64,000 bases of DNA, from contig NC_016460.1 of the NCBI RefSeq assembly GCF_000226115.1, forward strand, positions 1,798,001 through 1,862,000. Reading direction: 5' to 3'. Both the position numbers and the translations under genes were made by a program. Below the pieces are notes generated by a model. It saw only the letters and a list, made by a program, of their open reading frames with translations. It ran no database searches and was not told where the DNA came from. Positions 45,684 through 57,305 of the stretch are shown here, piece by piece. This DNA is from Thermothielavioides terrestris NRRL 8126 (Eukaryota; Ascomycota; Sordariomycetes; Sordariales; Chaetomiaceae). Within the stretch, counting starts at the first letter, position 1. The number at the start of each line of letters is the position of its first letter.

Positions 45684-46217
45684 TTGTGGCTCCGACGATT
45701 CAGTGGGATGTTTGGAAAAGGATTCCTCTGGATGAGGAATAGGGGTTCGGCTCGTTGAAAAGGAGTGGATAGGAACGGCAATCCCTGAAGGAACTGGCTG
45801 GATTCGATGGCGAGGCGGATATGGACCTCAAAAAACCCACTTAATGTAAATTGTAATGCACAATGTAAATTGTAATACACGCCCCCAACTGCATCTTCAT
45901 CATCACCATTCAATTTCCTGCGACCACTGGATTTTGATCTCGCCGTGAACGGCAGGTCAGCAGCCCAAAAAATGGCAGAATAAGCTCACACTGAAAAGCG
46001 GTGAGAATTGGTGTGGCACACTCTGCCCAGTCACGTGATCTAGTCACTTGTGGGGCAGCAACACGCCGCTCAGGTCGCTCGTATCAACTCGCAGGGCCTG
46101 CCTGCTCATCAAGGTTCGAACATCAACATTCCCAAAAGAAAGAAGTCGCCTGCACTTCCACCCACCGATTCTCCATCAACCCCGTGAACCTCCCGTACTC
46201 AGAACCTCCAAACGACA
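45684..46217. other. intergenic, erg24 3' end and smd2 promoter
   Basis: Contains a direct repeat of AATGTAAATTGTAAT (about 45845-45880), in the probable erg24 3'-UTR, and the palindrome annotated at 46031. Confidence 0.5.
46031..46038. promoter_or_regulatory. TCACGTGA palindrome in smd2 promoter
   Basis: The E-box-type palindrome TCACGTGA lies about 180 bp before the smd2 ATG. Such motifs bind bHLH factors (Cbf1/SREBP type) in fungi. Use here is inferred from position only. Confidence 0.4.
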
Positions 46218-47152
46218 ATGTCAGACATCAACATCCAGTGAGTTTCCCCGTCAACCAGTCGGGCCACTTACGTGGTGGTGCTCGATCGATCACGAGAAAT
46301 GGCCCGCTGACTGACGATTTGGGGGACAGGGCGCTGCTCCAGAAGCCGCGCAGTGAGTGCACGTGAGTCTTTACCGCGGCTCTTACCAGTTTCCTCTTTT
46401 CCGCTACCTTTTTCATTCGGGCGGTTGAACGGACGAACTGGGCGTCGTTGGGATGGGGAAACGCTGACTTTTTTTCTGGGGCAGGGAGTATGAGATTGCC
46501 CAGCTGGTGCGTGCCCACTCCTCTTTCTTTTCCTCTGCGACTGAGTCGTCTCAGAACTGGATTGGCTCAGATTGAGAGTGCTGCATCTGCTGACCTTCGT
46601 GGCGTGTGCACAGGAGAGCTGGGAGATGAGCAACGGCCCGCTGTCGCTGCTGCAGACGGCTGTGCGGAGCCACTCGCAGGTGCTCATCAGCATCCGGTCG
46701 AATCGCAAGCTGTGAGTTGCATCGTCTCTGATCTCAGCGGTGAGCAATGCGCGTGGGGGTGCTGACCCTGTTGGTGTTGTTCTAGGCTGGCGCGAGTCAA
46801 GGCTTTTGATCGTCACTGCAACATGTGCGTGTCCCTCGTTGTGGTGCTCTGTTTGATTTACTTGCTGACAAGCATTGTAGGATCCTAGAGAACGTGGTAA
46901 GTAGGGACAGGAGATGCTGTTTTCTCGGGGCGTAAACTGCGGGATGCGTGCTGACTCCCCTCACAGAAGGAGATGTGGACGGAGACTCCGGTGCATAATG
47001 GGAAGAAGGGCCGGCCGGTGAACAAGGACCGGTTCATCAGCAAGATGTGAGTTAACCCTCTCACTTTTACTCATCAATAGCGGGGTGTGTGCTAATCTTG
47101 CATGAATAGGTTCCTTCGTGGTGATAGCGTCATCATCGTCTTGCTGAGCTGA
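46218..47152 (+). CDS. smd2: snRNP core protein SmD2
   Basis: Eight small exons: 46218-46237, 46330-46362, 46485-46506, 46614-46711, 46786-46824, 46881-46896, 46967-47046 and 47110-47152 (351 nt, 116 aa). All seven junctions are in phase. The product is a complete Sm protein: a variable N-terminus (MSDINIQALLQKPRSE), Sm1 ([40 protein letters not shown]) and Sm2 (NKDRFISKMFLRGDSVIIVL). SmD2 pairs with SmD1 in the heptameric ring on U1, U2, U4 and U5 snRNAs and is essential for splicing. The high intron density, with exons of 16-98 nt, is striking beside the neighbouring genes. Very short exons explain why no long open frame marks this gene. Confidence 0.95.
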
Positions 47153-48029
47153 GCTGATGTTGTTCTTTGGGGCTTGATGGAGACCTGGCGGTCCTACACA
47201 ACACCTCCGCATTTACTCACTTCCTGACTTAGCCTTGCCGCCAACGGAGTGGGTAGCTGTTGCATGGCACATTTTTGAAAGCCAGAATGGGTTGCTAGAT
47301 ATTAGGAAGGTAACAAAGAGGGAGGCGTCCTTCGTCAGGCGTTAAGTCAAGGTGTAGGGCTTTAATGGTCAAGCTGAATCTTGTGTATTACTTGGGCAAT
47401 GTTACTGGCATCTCATCTTCAGAAGAACACGGGCGTTGGACACCATTCAGGGCGTTGTTGACATTGCATGGGCAAGGATGTCGTTTCGCGTTGTGTGACA
47501 ACGGCCATCGTCCCAGCTACTGAGCATAAGTGCCGCTGAATCCTCGGTGTTCATCTCAGGAGTCATACCTCCTGAACCTAAGAAAAACTAAACATAAGGC
47601 CGCTGCTTTATCTTAGCACGGCTGTGTCAGTCATCCCGCACATCGCCTTCTGGCTATTTCTTCTACATATCGCACATAACTCCCCTCGAATACGATATAC
47701 ATCGAAATTTCAAGAAATATGTCATCGCCGTGAAAGATGCGTAGGCCCTAGTTTTAGTAAGTTCTGTTTGAATTCTCGACAACCACCGATCGCTTTCTGT
47801 CCTCCTTCTATCGCTTTCTCTCCTTTCGCCTCCACGTTGTCGACGGGTTCTTGGATCTCGAGCAACAAGGGCCGAAACTGAGATTGTCTGAACGTCCCAG
47901 CGCGCGACAGCCCCGCTGCCGATGAGCACGACAGTTTGCCAAACGTGCGCCCTCCTGCTCATCTTCCGCTGATGAGTCTCGAACAAGGCCTACGCCGCGC
48001 TATGAGATGGGAGAGAACCGAGTGGCGTG
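47153..48029. other. intergenic
   Basis: smd2 3' flank and upstream region of the orphan gene. No gene seen. Confidence 0.5.
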
Positions 48030-48692
48030 ATGTTCCTGGACCTCCTCAAGCGGCTGAAGTTCACATCGGACGAGACTATCCTCCATTTGAAGACAATGTT
48101 GAACGGCCCGATTGCGCAAAAGTTCCCCCTTTTCACGATCAGCACCGGTCCCACCACCAGATTCGAGTACTTCCTCAAGGTTGGTGGATCTCTGCGCTCT
48201 GCAGTTGCCCCGGATCCCGGGCTCCGTCCGCCGCAGACGAGAGCCGACCAAGTGACGACCGAGGACCTCAATATATCCCAGATCCGTTTTGAAGAGGGGC
48301 GAGTTCTAAGCCACGATTCTTACCGCAATCTGCGCCCGCCGCAGTACATGGTGCCTCTGGGGGAGGTCTACCGGGCGGGCCGAATCTACGGGGAACCCCA
48401 GGAGGTGATATTAACCAATTTCTTCGTCATGATGGACGTGATCACGCCGAAGAAGAGCCTTTGGATCCTGTACCGCTACGAAAAGCGGGTGGAGCGGGTG
48501 AACAGGGGGGTTCGCTGGGAGCGGGTCAAGTTCAAGAAAGACCGCGACTGTGTGTTCCCGGGTCTCAAATCCTTCGACACAGTTGTCTCCTTGACGACAT
48601 CGCGAAATGGACCGGTCCTGCTACACAGTAGGGAGATGGTCGCCATGAACGCCTTCAAGGCGGCGCTGCCCCAGAACTGGGTGCCGGTGTAA
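48030..48692 (+). CDS. orphan protein, 220 aa
   Basis: Single open frame. I use the ATG at 48030, because the codon before it is GTG. The product is globular-looking with mixed composition (MFLDLLKRLKFTSDETILHL, GPTTRFEYFLKVGGSLRSA, EEGRVLSHDSYRNLRPPQY, TNFFVMMDVITPKKSLWILY) and a basic stretch (RVNRGVRWERVKFKKDRD). No signal peptide, transmembrane helix or domain that I recognise. Codon use is GC-rich at third positions, like the neighbours, and the opposite-strand frame is poorer. An upstream exon cannot be excluded, since a good frame runs close to the start. Function unknown. Confidence 0.55.
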   Translation: MFLDLLKRLKFTSDETILHLKTMLNGPIAQKFPLFTISTGPTTRFEYFLKVGGSLRSAVAPDPGLRPPQTRADQVTTEDLNISQIRFEEGRVLSHDSYRNLRPPQYMVPLGEVYRAGRIYGEPQEVILTNFFVMMDVITPKKSLWILYRYEKRVERVNRGVRWERVKFKKDRDCVFPGLKSFDTVVSLTTSRNGPVLLHSREMVAMNAFKAALPQNWVPV

Positions 48693-50796
48693 CCGAAGCT
48701 ATACACGCCCGTCCTGTAGACACTCAGGGCGGCTCTGTGGCAGGACTGGGAGGAGCAGGAGAAACAGCAGCAGGAGGGGCGACCCGGGGAGGAATAACCG
48801 GGACATGGGGCGGCGAGGATGCCGCGTGCGAGGTGCGACGACCGCTTGACTGCTCGATCCCGGCTCGAGTCCATTACGGAAGTCACATTACACAACAGCC
48901 GCTGCCGTGTCACCGGACCGGTTCTCCGCGACAGACGATGAATTGATCACTCCACTATACATGCATGGACTTTGAGTGAAAGGATTCGAAAGTGTGGAGA
49001 AAGCGCGTTCCATGGTTTCTCTCCCTTTTATATGCGAGAACCGCTCATTGCCTCGGCGTGACAGTGACCTCGTCATTCTGTCCGGATTAGATGGCTTAAG
49101 ATAGCGCTTATGCTCGGTTTCTTTTTCTCTCCGATTACTGCGTCTGTACTATGCAATGCGCGCTACCTCGTTGCCTATTGACTCAAATGTACCGAGGAGC
49201 TCTCAAAAGTGAGGGCTCGCTCTCATCGGCCCAGGCTGCCTGCCCCGAACTCCCTGGGCTCTTCCCTCCAACCAGCCCACAAATACCTGGTGGGCACAAG
49301 TGACACAGTACACAGCAGCTACCAAGTACCAGGTATGGACGGCGGGGTGCATGAGCAAACGGCCCGATGCCATGCACGCTCTCGACAGTTGGGCTCTCGA
49401 CCGAATCACGGGGGACCTGGGCGCCGGGTGTGCCAGGGAGGAAAGCCGGGGGCCAGTTTTTTTTGCGGGGTTCTCGGGGAAACGCAGCGGCAGGAGCGCG
49501 GAAGTGTGGGGCCAAGACGCCGACCGGGAGACCGACTTGGCGCTGCTGACAAACATCCACCAAATACGGATTCGGATAGTAACATGCCTTCTTGTCAAAA
49601 ACAATGACGCGAAACGCAAGAATACGGATTACTTGATACAGCACCTTTCATCGGGGGTGTTGCAGATATGGATGTTTGGTGGTTTGCACTCCCTGCAATC
49701 CAATCCCGACTTTCATCCCTCAGCCAAATGGGAAGCGAAATGTCAGCTCGAGCAAACGCCGATCCCCATTCGGAACCTTCCTTTTTCACCAAAGTCCCTG
49801 TTCCAAGCTGCTGTTTCGCTGTACCGTTGAGAGTGGACGGAAGTCTGCTTTCATCTCATTCCAAATGCCCGAAGCCGGTGGTGACACAGCAGCAATGAGC
49901 AAGGCAGCCTGCCTTGGGGTCTTTTCTGCAATAGGCAGGTCTGCAATTTCCCACGTCTGATCGCGTCGTGGAGTGATGGTGACATTCCGAGGGACCCCGC
50001 GAATAACTAACGTTACCAACCAGGGCAGGAGCGACGCAACCACGTTCGAACAAGTCATGGGGTCCTTGGAGCACGGGGAGAACCCAATCGGATTGCTCCA
50101 AGTCTAAGCCAGCACGACCTGAACTCGGCGGGGAAGGCGCCTTGTCGGTCATTTCCCGGGCGACTTGCCCGGCGGCTCCTTGGTGCTGAGTGAAGCAGGT
50201 TGGATCGGGCGGGTTCCTGGTCTTGGTTTGTGAACCACGATGATCTCTCCCCACAGTTCTCCAGCGCCAAGCCTGGCTGGGCCTGGACCGGCTGCAAGAT
50301 GACTTCACCCTTGCTTCCATACGAACACAACAGATCGGCCCTTTTTCCATTCCAACAACTGCCCTGCTTCGCATCGAGGACGGATGCGATGTGACGCAGC
50401 TTTGCTCTGCAAACTCCGGGGGCTGCAACGTTAACAGGATTGTCATCCACAGCGAACGCACGCGAGTTACCGAGGAATTGGCCGGTCGAGGTACCAGGAT
50501 CCCAGCCTCCGGGGTCGGCTGCCTGCCGTCATCCATGGGCCCGGTACGGGATCGCCCAGGGCGCTCGACATGGCATGGGCCTCGATGCCCCCAACACCCA
50601 GACATTCCGGAGTGAAGGACTGGACAGAACAGCCAAAGCATTGGTTACTTGGTACATATAATACGCATCCTATCCCACGCGCGACCGTCCGCATGTCTCA
50701 CCCCGACGTCCTTCCCGACGGCGATCTCTGCACCTTCGGGCACCATCGAGCCACTGCAGCCACACCGTGGGGGGCGAAACCAGGCCAGATCCCGCC
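48693..50796. other. long intergenic region upstream of beta-glucosidase gene
   Basis: About 2.1 kb. Overlapping frames of 60-260 codons occur on both strands (e.g. 49183-49644 - and 49856-50641 -) but show no domain or consistent bias. The right end is the promoter of the GH3 gene, with a TATA-like ACATATAATACG near 50653. Confidence 0.5.
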
Positions 50797-53700
50797 ATGA
50801 AGCCTGCCATTGTGCTTTCCAGCCTGGCCTGCAGCGGTCTTGCTGCCGCCAGTGCGGTCAGCTCGTCGGACAAGGTATGGTTAACTTGCAGGTTCCGTCG
50901 CATTCGTCTCCCCCTTCATTCCCCCTTTTTCCCTTCTCCCGCCGTTGCAGCGAAGGCTGCGAGAGTCCATTCATTGGACCCTCTTGTTTTATTTTCCGTT
51001 CCAAGCATCGCCCGGGAAGTTCACCCGCTGCCAAGATTCGCTTTAGCCAGATTGGCGAGCCCGTTGCGCGTTGCAACCCGCTCCCGCCATGCGGCTCAGA
51101 TCTGCGGCTCAATGGCTCCTCGTGCTCCCGGCGAGAAGCAGCGGTCTTGCTGACAAAAACTCCCACCAGCCGCTTGAGAAAAGGACACTCGCAACGTCGG
51201 AACCTTTCTACCCGTCGCCATGGATGAACCCGGACGCCGACGGTTGGACCGAGGCCTATGCCCGCGCTAAGGAGTTCGTCTCCCGGATGACGCTGCTGGA
51301 GAAGGTCAACCTGACCACGGGGGTTGGGTAAGTGCGAACCGGGCCTGGGACCGTGGAATGCGAGCTGTGCTGATCGTCCTGCAGCTGGGAGGCGGAGCAG
51401 TGCGTCGGCCAGGTGGGCGCCATTCCTCGCCTGGGCCTGCGGAGCTTGTGCATGCAGGACTCTCCGCTCGGTGTCCGGGGGACCGACTTCAACTCCGGGT
51501 TCCCTTCCGGCCAGACGGCGGCCGCCACCTTCGATCGCGGCCTGATCTACCGGCGCGGCTATGCCATGGGCCAGGAGGCCAGGGGCAAGGGAGTCAATGT
51601 CCTGCTCGGACCTGTTGCCGGCCCCCTTGGACGTGCCCCTACCGGCGGTCGGAACTGGGAAGGGTTCTCCCCTGACCCTGTTCTCACCGGCGTGGGCATG
51701 GCCGAGTCCATCAAGGGCATCCAAGACGCCGGCACGATTGCTTGTGCGAAGCACTTTATTGGCAACGAGCAAGGTGAGCCGCGATTGCAGTCCCGGGGCT
51801 TTCCGAGAGGAAGAACGTGCTAACAGACGTGCAGAGCACTTCAGGCAAGTGGGGGAGGCGCAAGGTTACGGGTTCAACATCAGCGAGGCCCTGTCGTCCA
51901 ACATTGACGACAAGACCCTGCACGAGCTCTACCTCTGGCCGTTTGCGGACGCCGTGAGGGCCGGCGTCGGCTCCGTCATGTGCTCGTACCAGCAGCTCAA
52001 CAACTCGTACAGCTGCCAGAACTCCAAGCTCCTGAATGGCCTGCTCAAGGGCGAACTCGGTTTCCAGGGCTTCGTCATGAGCGATTGGCAGGCCCAGCAC
52101 ACGGGCGCCGCAAGCGCTGTTGCCGGCCTCGACATGACCATGCCGGGAGACACCGAGTTCAACACGGGCCGGAGCTACTGGGGCGCCAACCTGACGCTCG
52201 CGGTGCTCAACGGCACCGTCCCCGCCTACCGCATCGACGACATGGCCATGCGCATCATGGCCGCCTTCTTCAAGGTCAACAAGGACATCAAGCTGGACCC
52301 CATCAACTTCTCCTTCTGGACCCTGGACACGTACGGCCCGATTCACTGGGCGGCGCAGACGGGCTACCAGCAGATCAACTACCACGTGGATGTGCGAGCC
52401 GACCACGGCAGCCTTATCCGGGAGATCGGCGCCAAGGGAACCGTGCTCCTCAAGAACACCGGCTCTCTGCCCTTGAAGAAGCCGAAATTCCTGGCCGTGA
52501 TTGGCGAGGACGCCGGCCCCAACACCAGCGGGCCGAACTCTTGCTCCGACAGGGGATGTGACAATGGCACTCTCGCCATGGGCTGGGGTTCCGGCACCGC
52601 CAACTTCCCGTACGTCGTCACGCCCGATGCCGCGCTGCAGGCGCAGGCCCTCCAGGACGGTTCGCGCTACGAGAGCATCCTGTCCAACTATGCGACATCG
52701 CAAATAAAGGCTCTTGTGTCACAAGCCAACGTGACAGCAATCGTCTTTGTCAACGCCGACTCGGGCGAGGGCTACATCAATGTGGACGGAAACATGGGCG
52801 ACCGGAAGAACCTGACGCTGTGGAAGGATGGCGACGCGCTGGTCAAGAACGTGGCCAGCTGGTGCTCCAACACCATCGTCGTGATCCATTCCCCGGGCCC
52901 GGTTCTGCTGACCGAGTGGTACAACAGCCCCAACGTTACCGCTATCCTCTGGGCCGGTCTCCCCGGCCAAGAGTCCGGCAACTCGATCGCCGACGTTCTG
53001 TACGGCAGGGTCAACCCTGCCGCGCGGTCGCCGTTCACGTGGGGCCCAACCCGCGAGAGTTACGGGACCGATGTTCTCTACACGCCGAACAACGGCAACG
53101 GCGCGCCGCAGGACGACTTCACCGAGGGCGTCTTCATCGACTACCGCTACTTTGACAAGACCAACTCGTCCGTCATTTACGAGTTCGGCCACGGCCTCAG
53201 CTACACCACGTTTGAGTACAGCAACATCCGGGTACAGAAGTCGAACGCGGGCAAGTACGAGCCCACGACGGGCAAGACCTCGCCCGCGCCCACCTTTGGC
53301 AACTTCTCGACCAACCTCAAAGACTACGTGTTCCCGAGCCACGAGTTCCCTTACGTTTACGAGTACATCTATCCTTACCTCAACACGACCGACCCCAAGG
53401 CGGCCTCGGGCGACGCGAACTACGGCCAGACGGCCGACAAGTTCCTCCCGCCGCACGCGACCGACTCGTCGGCCCAGCCGCTGCTGCGCTCGTCGGGCAA
53501 GAACTCGCCGGGCGGCAACCGGCAGTTGTACGACGTCATGTACACGATCACGGCCGACATCAAGAACACGGGCTCGATCGTCGGCGAGGAGGTGCCGCAG
53601 CTGTACGTCGCGCTGGGCGGGCCGGACGACCCCAAGGTGCAGCTGCGCGACTTTGACCGCATCCGCATCGACCCGGGCAAGACGGCGCAGTTCCGCGGCA

Positions 53701-53828
53701 CGCTGACCCGCAGGGACCTGAGCAACTGGGATACGACGCTGCAGGACTGGGTCATTAGCAAGTACAAGAAGACGGCGTATGTGGGGAGGAGCAGCCGGAA
53801 GCTGGACTTGAGCATTGAGTTGCCGTGA
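50797..53828 (+). CDS. GH3 beta-glucosidase, secreted
   Basis: Four exons: 50797-50874, 51170-51327, 51385-51773 and 51835-53828 (2619 nt, 872 aa). Signal peptide MKPAIVLSSLACSGLAAASA, then a possible KEX2-type site (LEKR). GH3 N-terminal barrel: FYPSPWMNPDADGW, MTLLEKVNLTTGVGW, LGLRSLCMQDSPLGVRGTDF, GPVAGPLGRAPTGGRNWEGF, KHFIGNEQEHFRQV. The catalytic nucleophile is Asp292 in GFVMSDWQAQHTG. The C-terminal sandwich (GTVLLKNTGSLPL, WAGLPGQESGNSIADVLYG, YEFGHGLSYTTFEYS) is followed by an FnIII-like domain (LYVALGGPDDPKVQLRDFDR). It hydrolyses cellobiose and short cello-oligosaccharides to glucose, relieving product inhibition of cellulases. The 295-nt first intron separates the signal peptide from the rest and is the least certain junction; its acceptor follows a CTGAC branch site. 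Confidence 0.93.
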
Positions 53829-54319
53829 GCGAGCGTGGGTTGGCTAGGGCAGTCTAGCAGTATTTATTCATCCTAGTAACTATTTGTAATGCAATAAGTT
53901 GCAGAGTAACAAGGGGCGCTCTGAGGAGGTGTCCCACACTTACATTCCCTACAGAACTTATCACACATGGGTGAGCCCCCTGGTAGTGTTCGAGTCTCTT
54001 GAGTGTTCCCGTGGAGCCTCCCAGTGCAAGTGCCTGCTCAAGAATCTGGGGAAAGAGACATGGCCTCCTTATCAACCTCCGCCAGCCGCCCCTGCCCCAG
54101 TTGGCTGGAACCCGGGACTCGTAACTGCTGCATACAGTTCTCCGTTCCTCCGGTACAGTACATCTGGTTTCGGCAGCTGATTTGCGGGTTTAGCTCTTCT
54201 GAAACCACCACACCTTGACATTCGAAGCCCTATGAATTATCCTTTCAGCCTTATTACTCCGACCATCCCTTCACAGCGCTCCGACGCCCTCCTAGTTATC
54301 TTTTGACCGTTCCCTAGAC
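53829..54319. other. intergenic
   Basis: 3' flank of the GH3 gene and promoter of the GNAT gene. No gene seen. Confidence 0.5.
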
Positions 54320-56318
54320 ATGGAGGAGGCTCATGTTTTACAGACTTCCCCGGGCGTTGTTGCCAATTCCCCGGACTGCTCAATGCCCAAAGGCGACGCT
54401 CCGCGCCCAGCGCCTGCTGATGGACGTGATGCCGCCACCCAGACAGAAGCAGTCTGCCAGGTCGATGCTGCCACTCAAACGGGCGAGGTGGCTCAGACGG
54501 GCGAGGTGACCCATACGGACGACTTGATCCAGCTGGACGAGGGGACTCAGGCGGACGAGGGGACCCAGACGGACGAGGTGACCCAGACGGATGAGGTGAC
54601 CCGGACCGGCGTGGAAGACCGAGACATTGCAACGCCACAAGCGACCGGGGCCCCCGAAACCGAGGCCACAGCAACTGATCCGCCTCCAGCTGACAAGGTG
54701 AAGACCACAGAGGCTGGTGAAACTATCATTGTTCGCGGAAAAATCACCAAAGCAGCCCGAAGAATCCCAGCCGCTGCCCTCTGCGCCGCCATTTCGGCAA
54801 GACTCGAAACTCTCGGGACTTCAATAGTTCGCCCCGACATCAGGAAGATAGCCAAGATCGTCGAGGTTACCAGACGTCCGCGCAACGCCGCGAAGCCAAC
54901 CAACACGGCACGGTCCTCAGACCAGGGGAAGCCGACGCAGCAGGCATCTCGATCCCGAGCCCCGACCGGCCCCGAATCTGTCGTCGCGGCAGACGCACCT
55001 GGCTCCGATACCGCCTCACCCATACGCTCACCCATACCCGAATCGCCCGATATTATCTCACCGCCCACCGCCCTCACCGACGACCACCACGACGACTGGC
55101 CAGCAGCGACCGACAACTGGCCCGAACCGCCCGAACCCTGGGCCACACCAAGCGTGGACCAGGACCAGCCCCAGGCTCCTCCCCCAAGCTCACCCGAACA
55201 GCAAGCCAGCACTGACAGCCCCGCGCCAGCCCTTTCCGGCGCGTACGACCCGGACACAATCACAACCACCGACATGCTCCCGCTGGCGCGCGACGTCGCC
55301 GTCGCCGCGCTGCAGCACTCACCCCCGCTAGCAGCGCAGCTGATCTTCCCCTCGCTGCTCTTCGGCGCAGGCTGGTCCGCCGCAGAGCAAGCCGAGGTGG
55401 CCGAATGGCTGGCAGAGGGTCTGCGCCTGCAGGTGGAAGGGGGCGCGACGTGCGGGCGCGAGATCCGGCGCGTCGAGCAGCGCGGGGGCGGAGCGGTCGC
55501 GGAGCCCGTCGCGTACGTGACCTACCAGTGGGAGCGGCTGGGCGACGCGCCCGAGGCGGCGCGCAACGCGCGCGCGGCGTGCCGCATGTTTGTGGGCGGG
55601 AACCAGCTGGAGGAGGCGATGCAGCCGCCACGGGGCATGCAGTTGTTTTCGTGGCTTGATGCCGGGCTTACGCAGGGCCTGGACCGCGTCGCGGTGTGGA
55701 AGACGTTGGGGGATGGCGAGGTTTGTCGTATGTTGGGATCTGCTCCTTCACTTTTGAGATTCTGTGAGTGCGCACATGGCTAACCCCCTTCCCCTCCCTC
55801 TTCCCCCGGGGAAACGAAACCCAGGCATCCTCCAGCTGTTCGTCCGGCCGGACTGCTAGCGGCAGCGGTACGCGACGCGGCTGATGGAGGGGCTGTGCGC
55901 GGAGATGGAGCGCCGTGGCACGCACGGGCTGGTGTTCACGCCGCTCGAGACGGTCGGCTTCTTCCGGCGCTTCGGCTTCGAGCGCGCAAAGAAGTACAAC
56001 ATCTCGGAGCGCGCGCCCGAGGCAGCGTTCGCCTGCATGGTCCGCGAGGACAAGCGCCAGACGCTGAAGGCCGTCATCGCGCGGATGGAGGCCGAGCAAT
56101 CGGCGCGACAGCAGCAGGCGCCGGCGCCGCATGGGAACGGGAACAAAAAGCGCGAGCGTGCTCCGGAGCCGAAGAAGAACGCGGCAGCAGCGGATGGGGG
56201 CACGGCGAATGATGCCGGGCCGGTTGGCGAGAAGGCCGGGGATGCCAGTCCCGCTGATGGAGGAGCGCAATTGAGTAAGAAGACGAAGAAGGACAAAAAG
56301 GGCAAGAAGCGTCGGTAG
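54320..56318 (+). pseudogene. GNAT acetyltransferase with in-frame TAG
   Basis: ATG at 54320. Exon 1 runs to 55727; an intron 55728-55824 (donor GTATGT, GCTAAC branch site) joins exon 2 (55825-56318) in phase. The N-terminal 300 residues are disordered, with 18-bp repeats encoding TQTDEV-like units (about 54535-54606). A GNAT fold follows from about residue 310: FPSLLFGAGWSAAEQAEVAE, AVAEPVAYVTYQWERLG, RMFVGGNQLEEAMQPPRGMQ, VAVWKTLGDGEVCRILQLFV. Then RPDC is followed by TAG (55857-55859) and, in the same frame, RQRYATRLMEGLCAEMERRG, the acetyl-CoA-binding helix, and a fold end with RRFGFERAKKYNI. The tail is Lys-rich. The TAG sits where related proteins have Gln. Options are a recent nonsense mutation, readthrough, or a 145-nt alternative intron (55721-55865) that skips the stop but deletes the core strand. 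I favour a disrupted gene. Confidence 0.65.
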
Positions 56319-56786
56319 GCGGCCCCGAGGTGGTCTTCTCCCGGGAAGGACTAGGTGCTGGCGTTGGCTACGTTGTATATCGATCGCACTTGGCATTCAG
56401 CGACATGTTTCTTGAAATAGAGCGTTGCCCTTGAGGTCTGAATCAGGGGTTCGAGGACTAGCGACTGGGCCGGCCGTGGCCTCGACAGAGGTGCGACGCA
56501 AGCCTGCATTTGCGTAGAGTTAGGATGATGCTCACCGAGGGTAAAGAAGTTCCTTGATGCAGGCGTTTCAACCCATCCGGACTCTGAGAGTAAACACCGG
56601 GTTCCGAGGCCGCGCGGGATTGAGGATGTCCCGGCTGTCCCGGCTGTCCCCTGGTTGCGGATCCTAACTCTTCCATCTTTCCAACCTCCGTATCACTCAC
56701 ATCATTCATAATCTGGCTAGCCGGACAGACATCTGCTGGGAGTCCCCCTCCCAAAAGCAATGTTCGCATGCTCTAAACACACACAT
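56319..56786. other. intergenic
   Basis: GNAT 3' flank. A small minus-strand frame (56458-56769) lacks support. Confidence 0.5.
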
Positions 56787-56853
56787 GGAAAAGGAAAAGC
56801 AAAAGAACAGGAAAAGGAAAAGCAAAAGAACAGGAAAAGGAAAAGCAAAAGAA
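56787..56853. repeat. 23-bp tandem repeat at the tRNA-Ser 3' end
   Basis: Three units of GGAAAAGGAAAAGCAAAAGA(ACA); the last is slightly truncated. On the tRNA strand these give many TTTT runs directly behind the tRNA, i.e. a series of potential RNA polymerase III terminators. Confidence 0.75.
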
Positions 56854-56854
56854 T

Positions 56855-56954
56855 CGTCACCTGCAGGATTCGAACCTGCGCTCCCGAAGGAACTGCCTTA
56901 ACAAGCTATCTCCTAAATAGCAGGGCAGCGCGTTAACCACTCCGCCAAAGTGAC
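56855..56954 (-). tRNA. tRNA-Ser(GCT) with intron
   Basis: Acceptor GTCACTT/AGGTGAC with discriminator G; A-box TGGCGGAGTGG; anticodon stem CTGCC/GGCAG with loop CTGCTA, anticodon GCT; long variable arm (TTCCTTCGGGAGC), as expected for Ser; B-box GGTTCGAATCC. An intron of about 19 nt lies one base after the anticodon. Confidence 0.94.
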
Positions 56955-57305
56955 TATCAGCAGCTGATAAGCTTCGCACGGCTTAATATCTGCAGTCAGA
57001 AAACTTGAGAGAGCAGGATTTGATTTGGAAGACTTTCCAAGACAAGCACTGTGAAGATTGGAGATTATGGTTCCTCTTGTTGCTTTTAGGATTCTGGGCA
57101 AGTCATCTGGGAACACCGAGAGAAGGAGTTTCAGGTCATGCATGGTCACATGAAACCTCCGCGTCGATGGAAATAAATGTGCCGGAACTCGTCCTCCCTC
57201 CTCTCCTTTCCTTCTTCTTCCTCTTCTCCCTCTTTTCGCGCCGGGCAATGGTGGCGCCCCAGCCACGCCCCGTTCCAGGCACATTGATTAGCTCTACTAC
57301 AAAGA
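56955..57305. other. intergenic upstream of tRNA-Ser
   Basis: CT-rich near 57195-57240. May hold an unrecognised first exon for the next ORF. Confidence 0.45.

Noticed and set aside
49183..50641. 153- and 261-codon minus-strand ORFs upstream of the GH3 gene
   Set aside because: No domain or coding bias, and similar frames are open on the plus strand.
51756..52703. 315-codon minus-strand ORF and other long frames over the GH3 gene
   Set aside because: Antisense shadows of a gene with complete catalytic motifs.
55721..55865. Alternative GNAT intron that would remove the TAG
   Set aside because: In phase, but it uses a weak GTTTGT donor and deletes the core strand (LQLFVRPD) of the acetyl-CoA-binding motif; kept only as an alternative.
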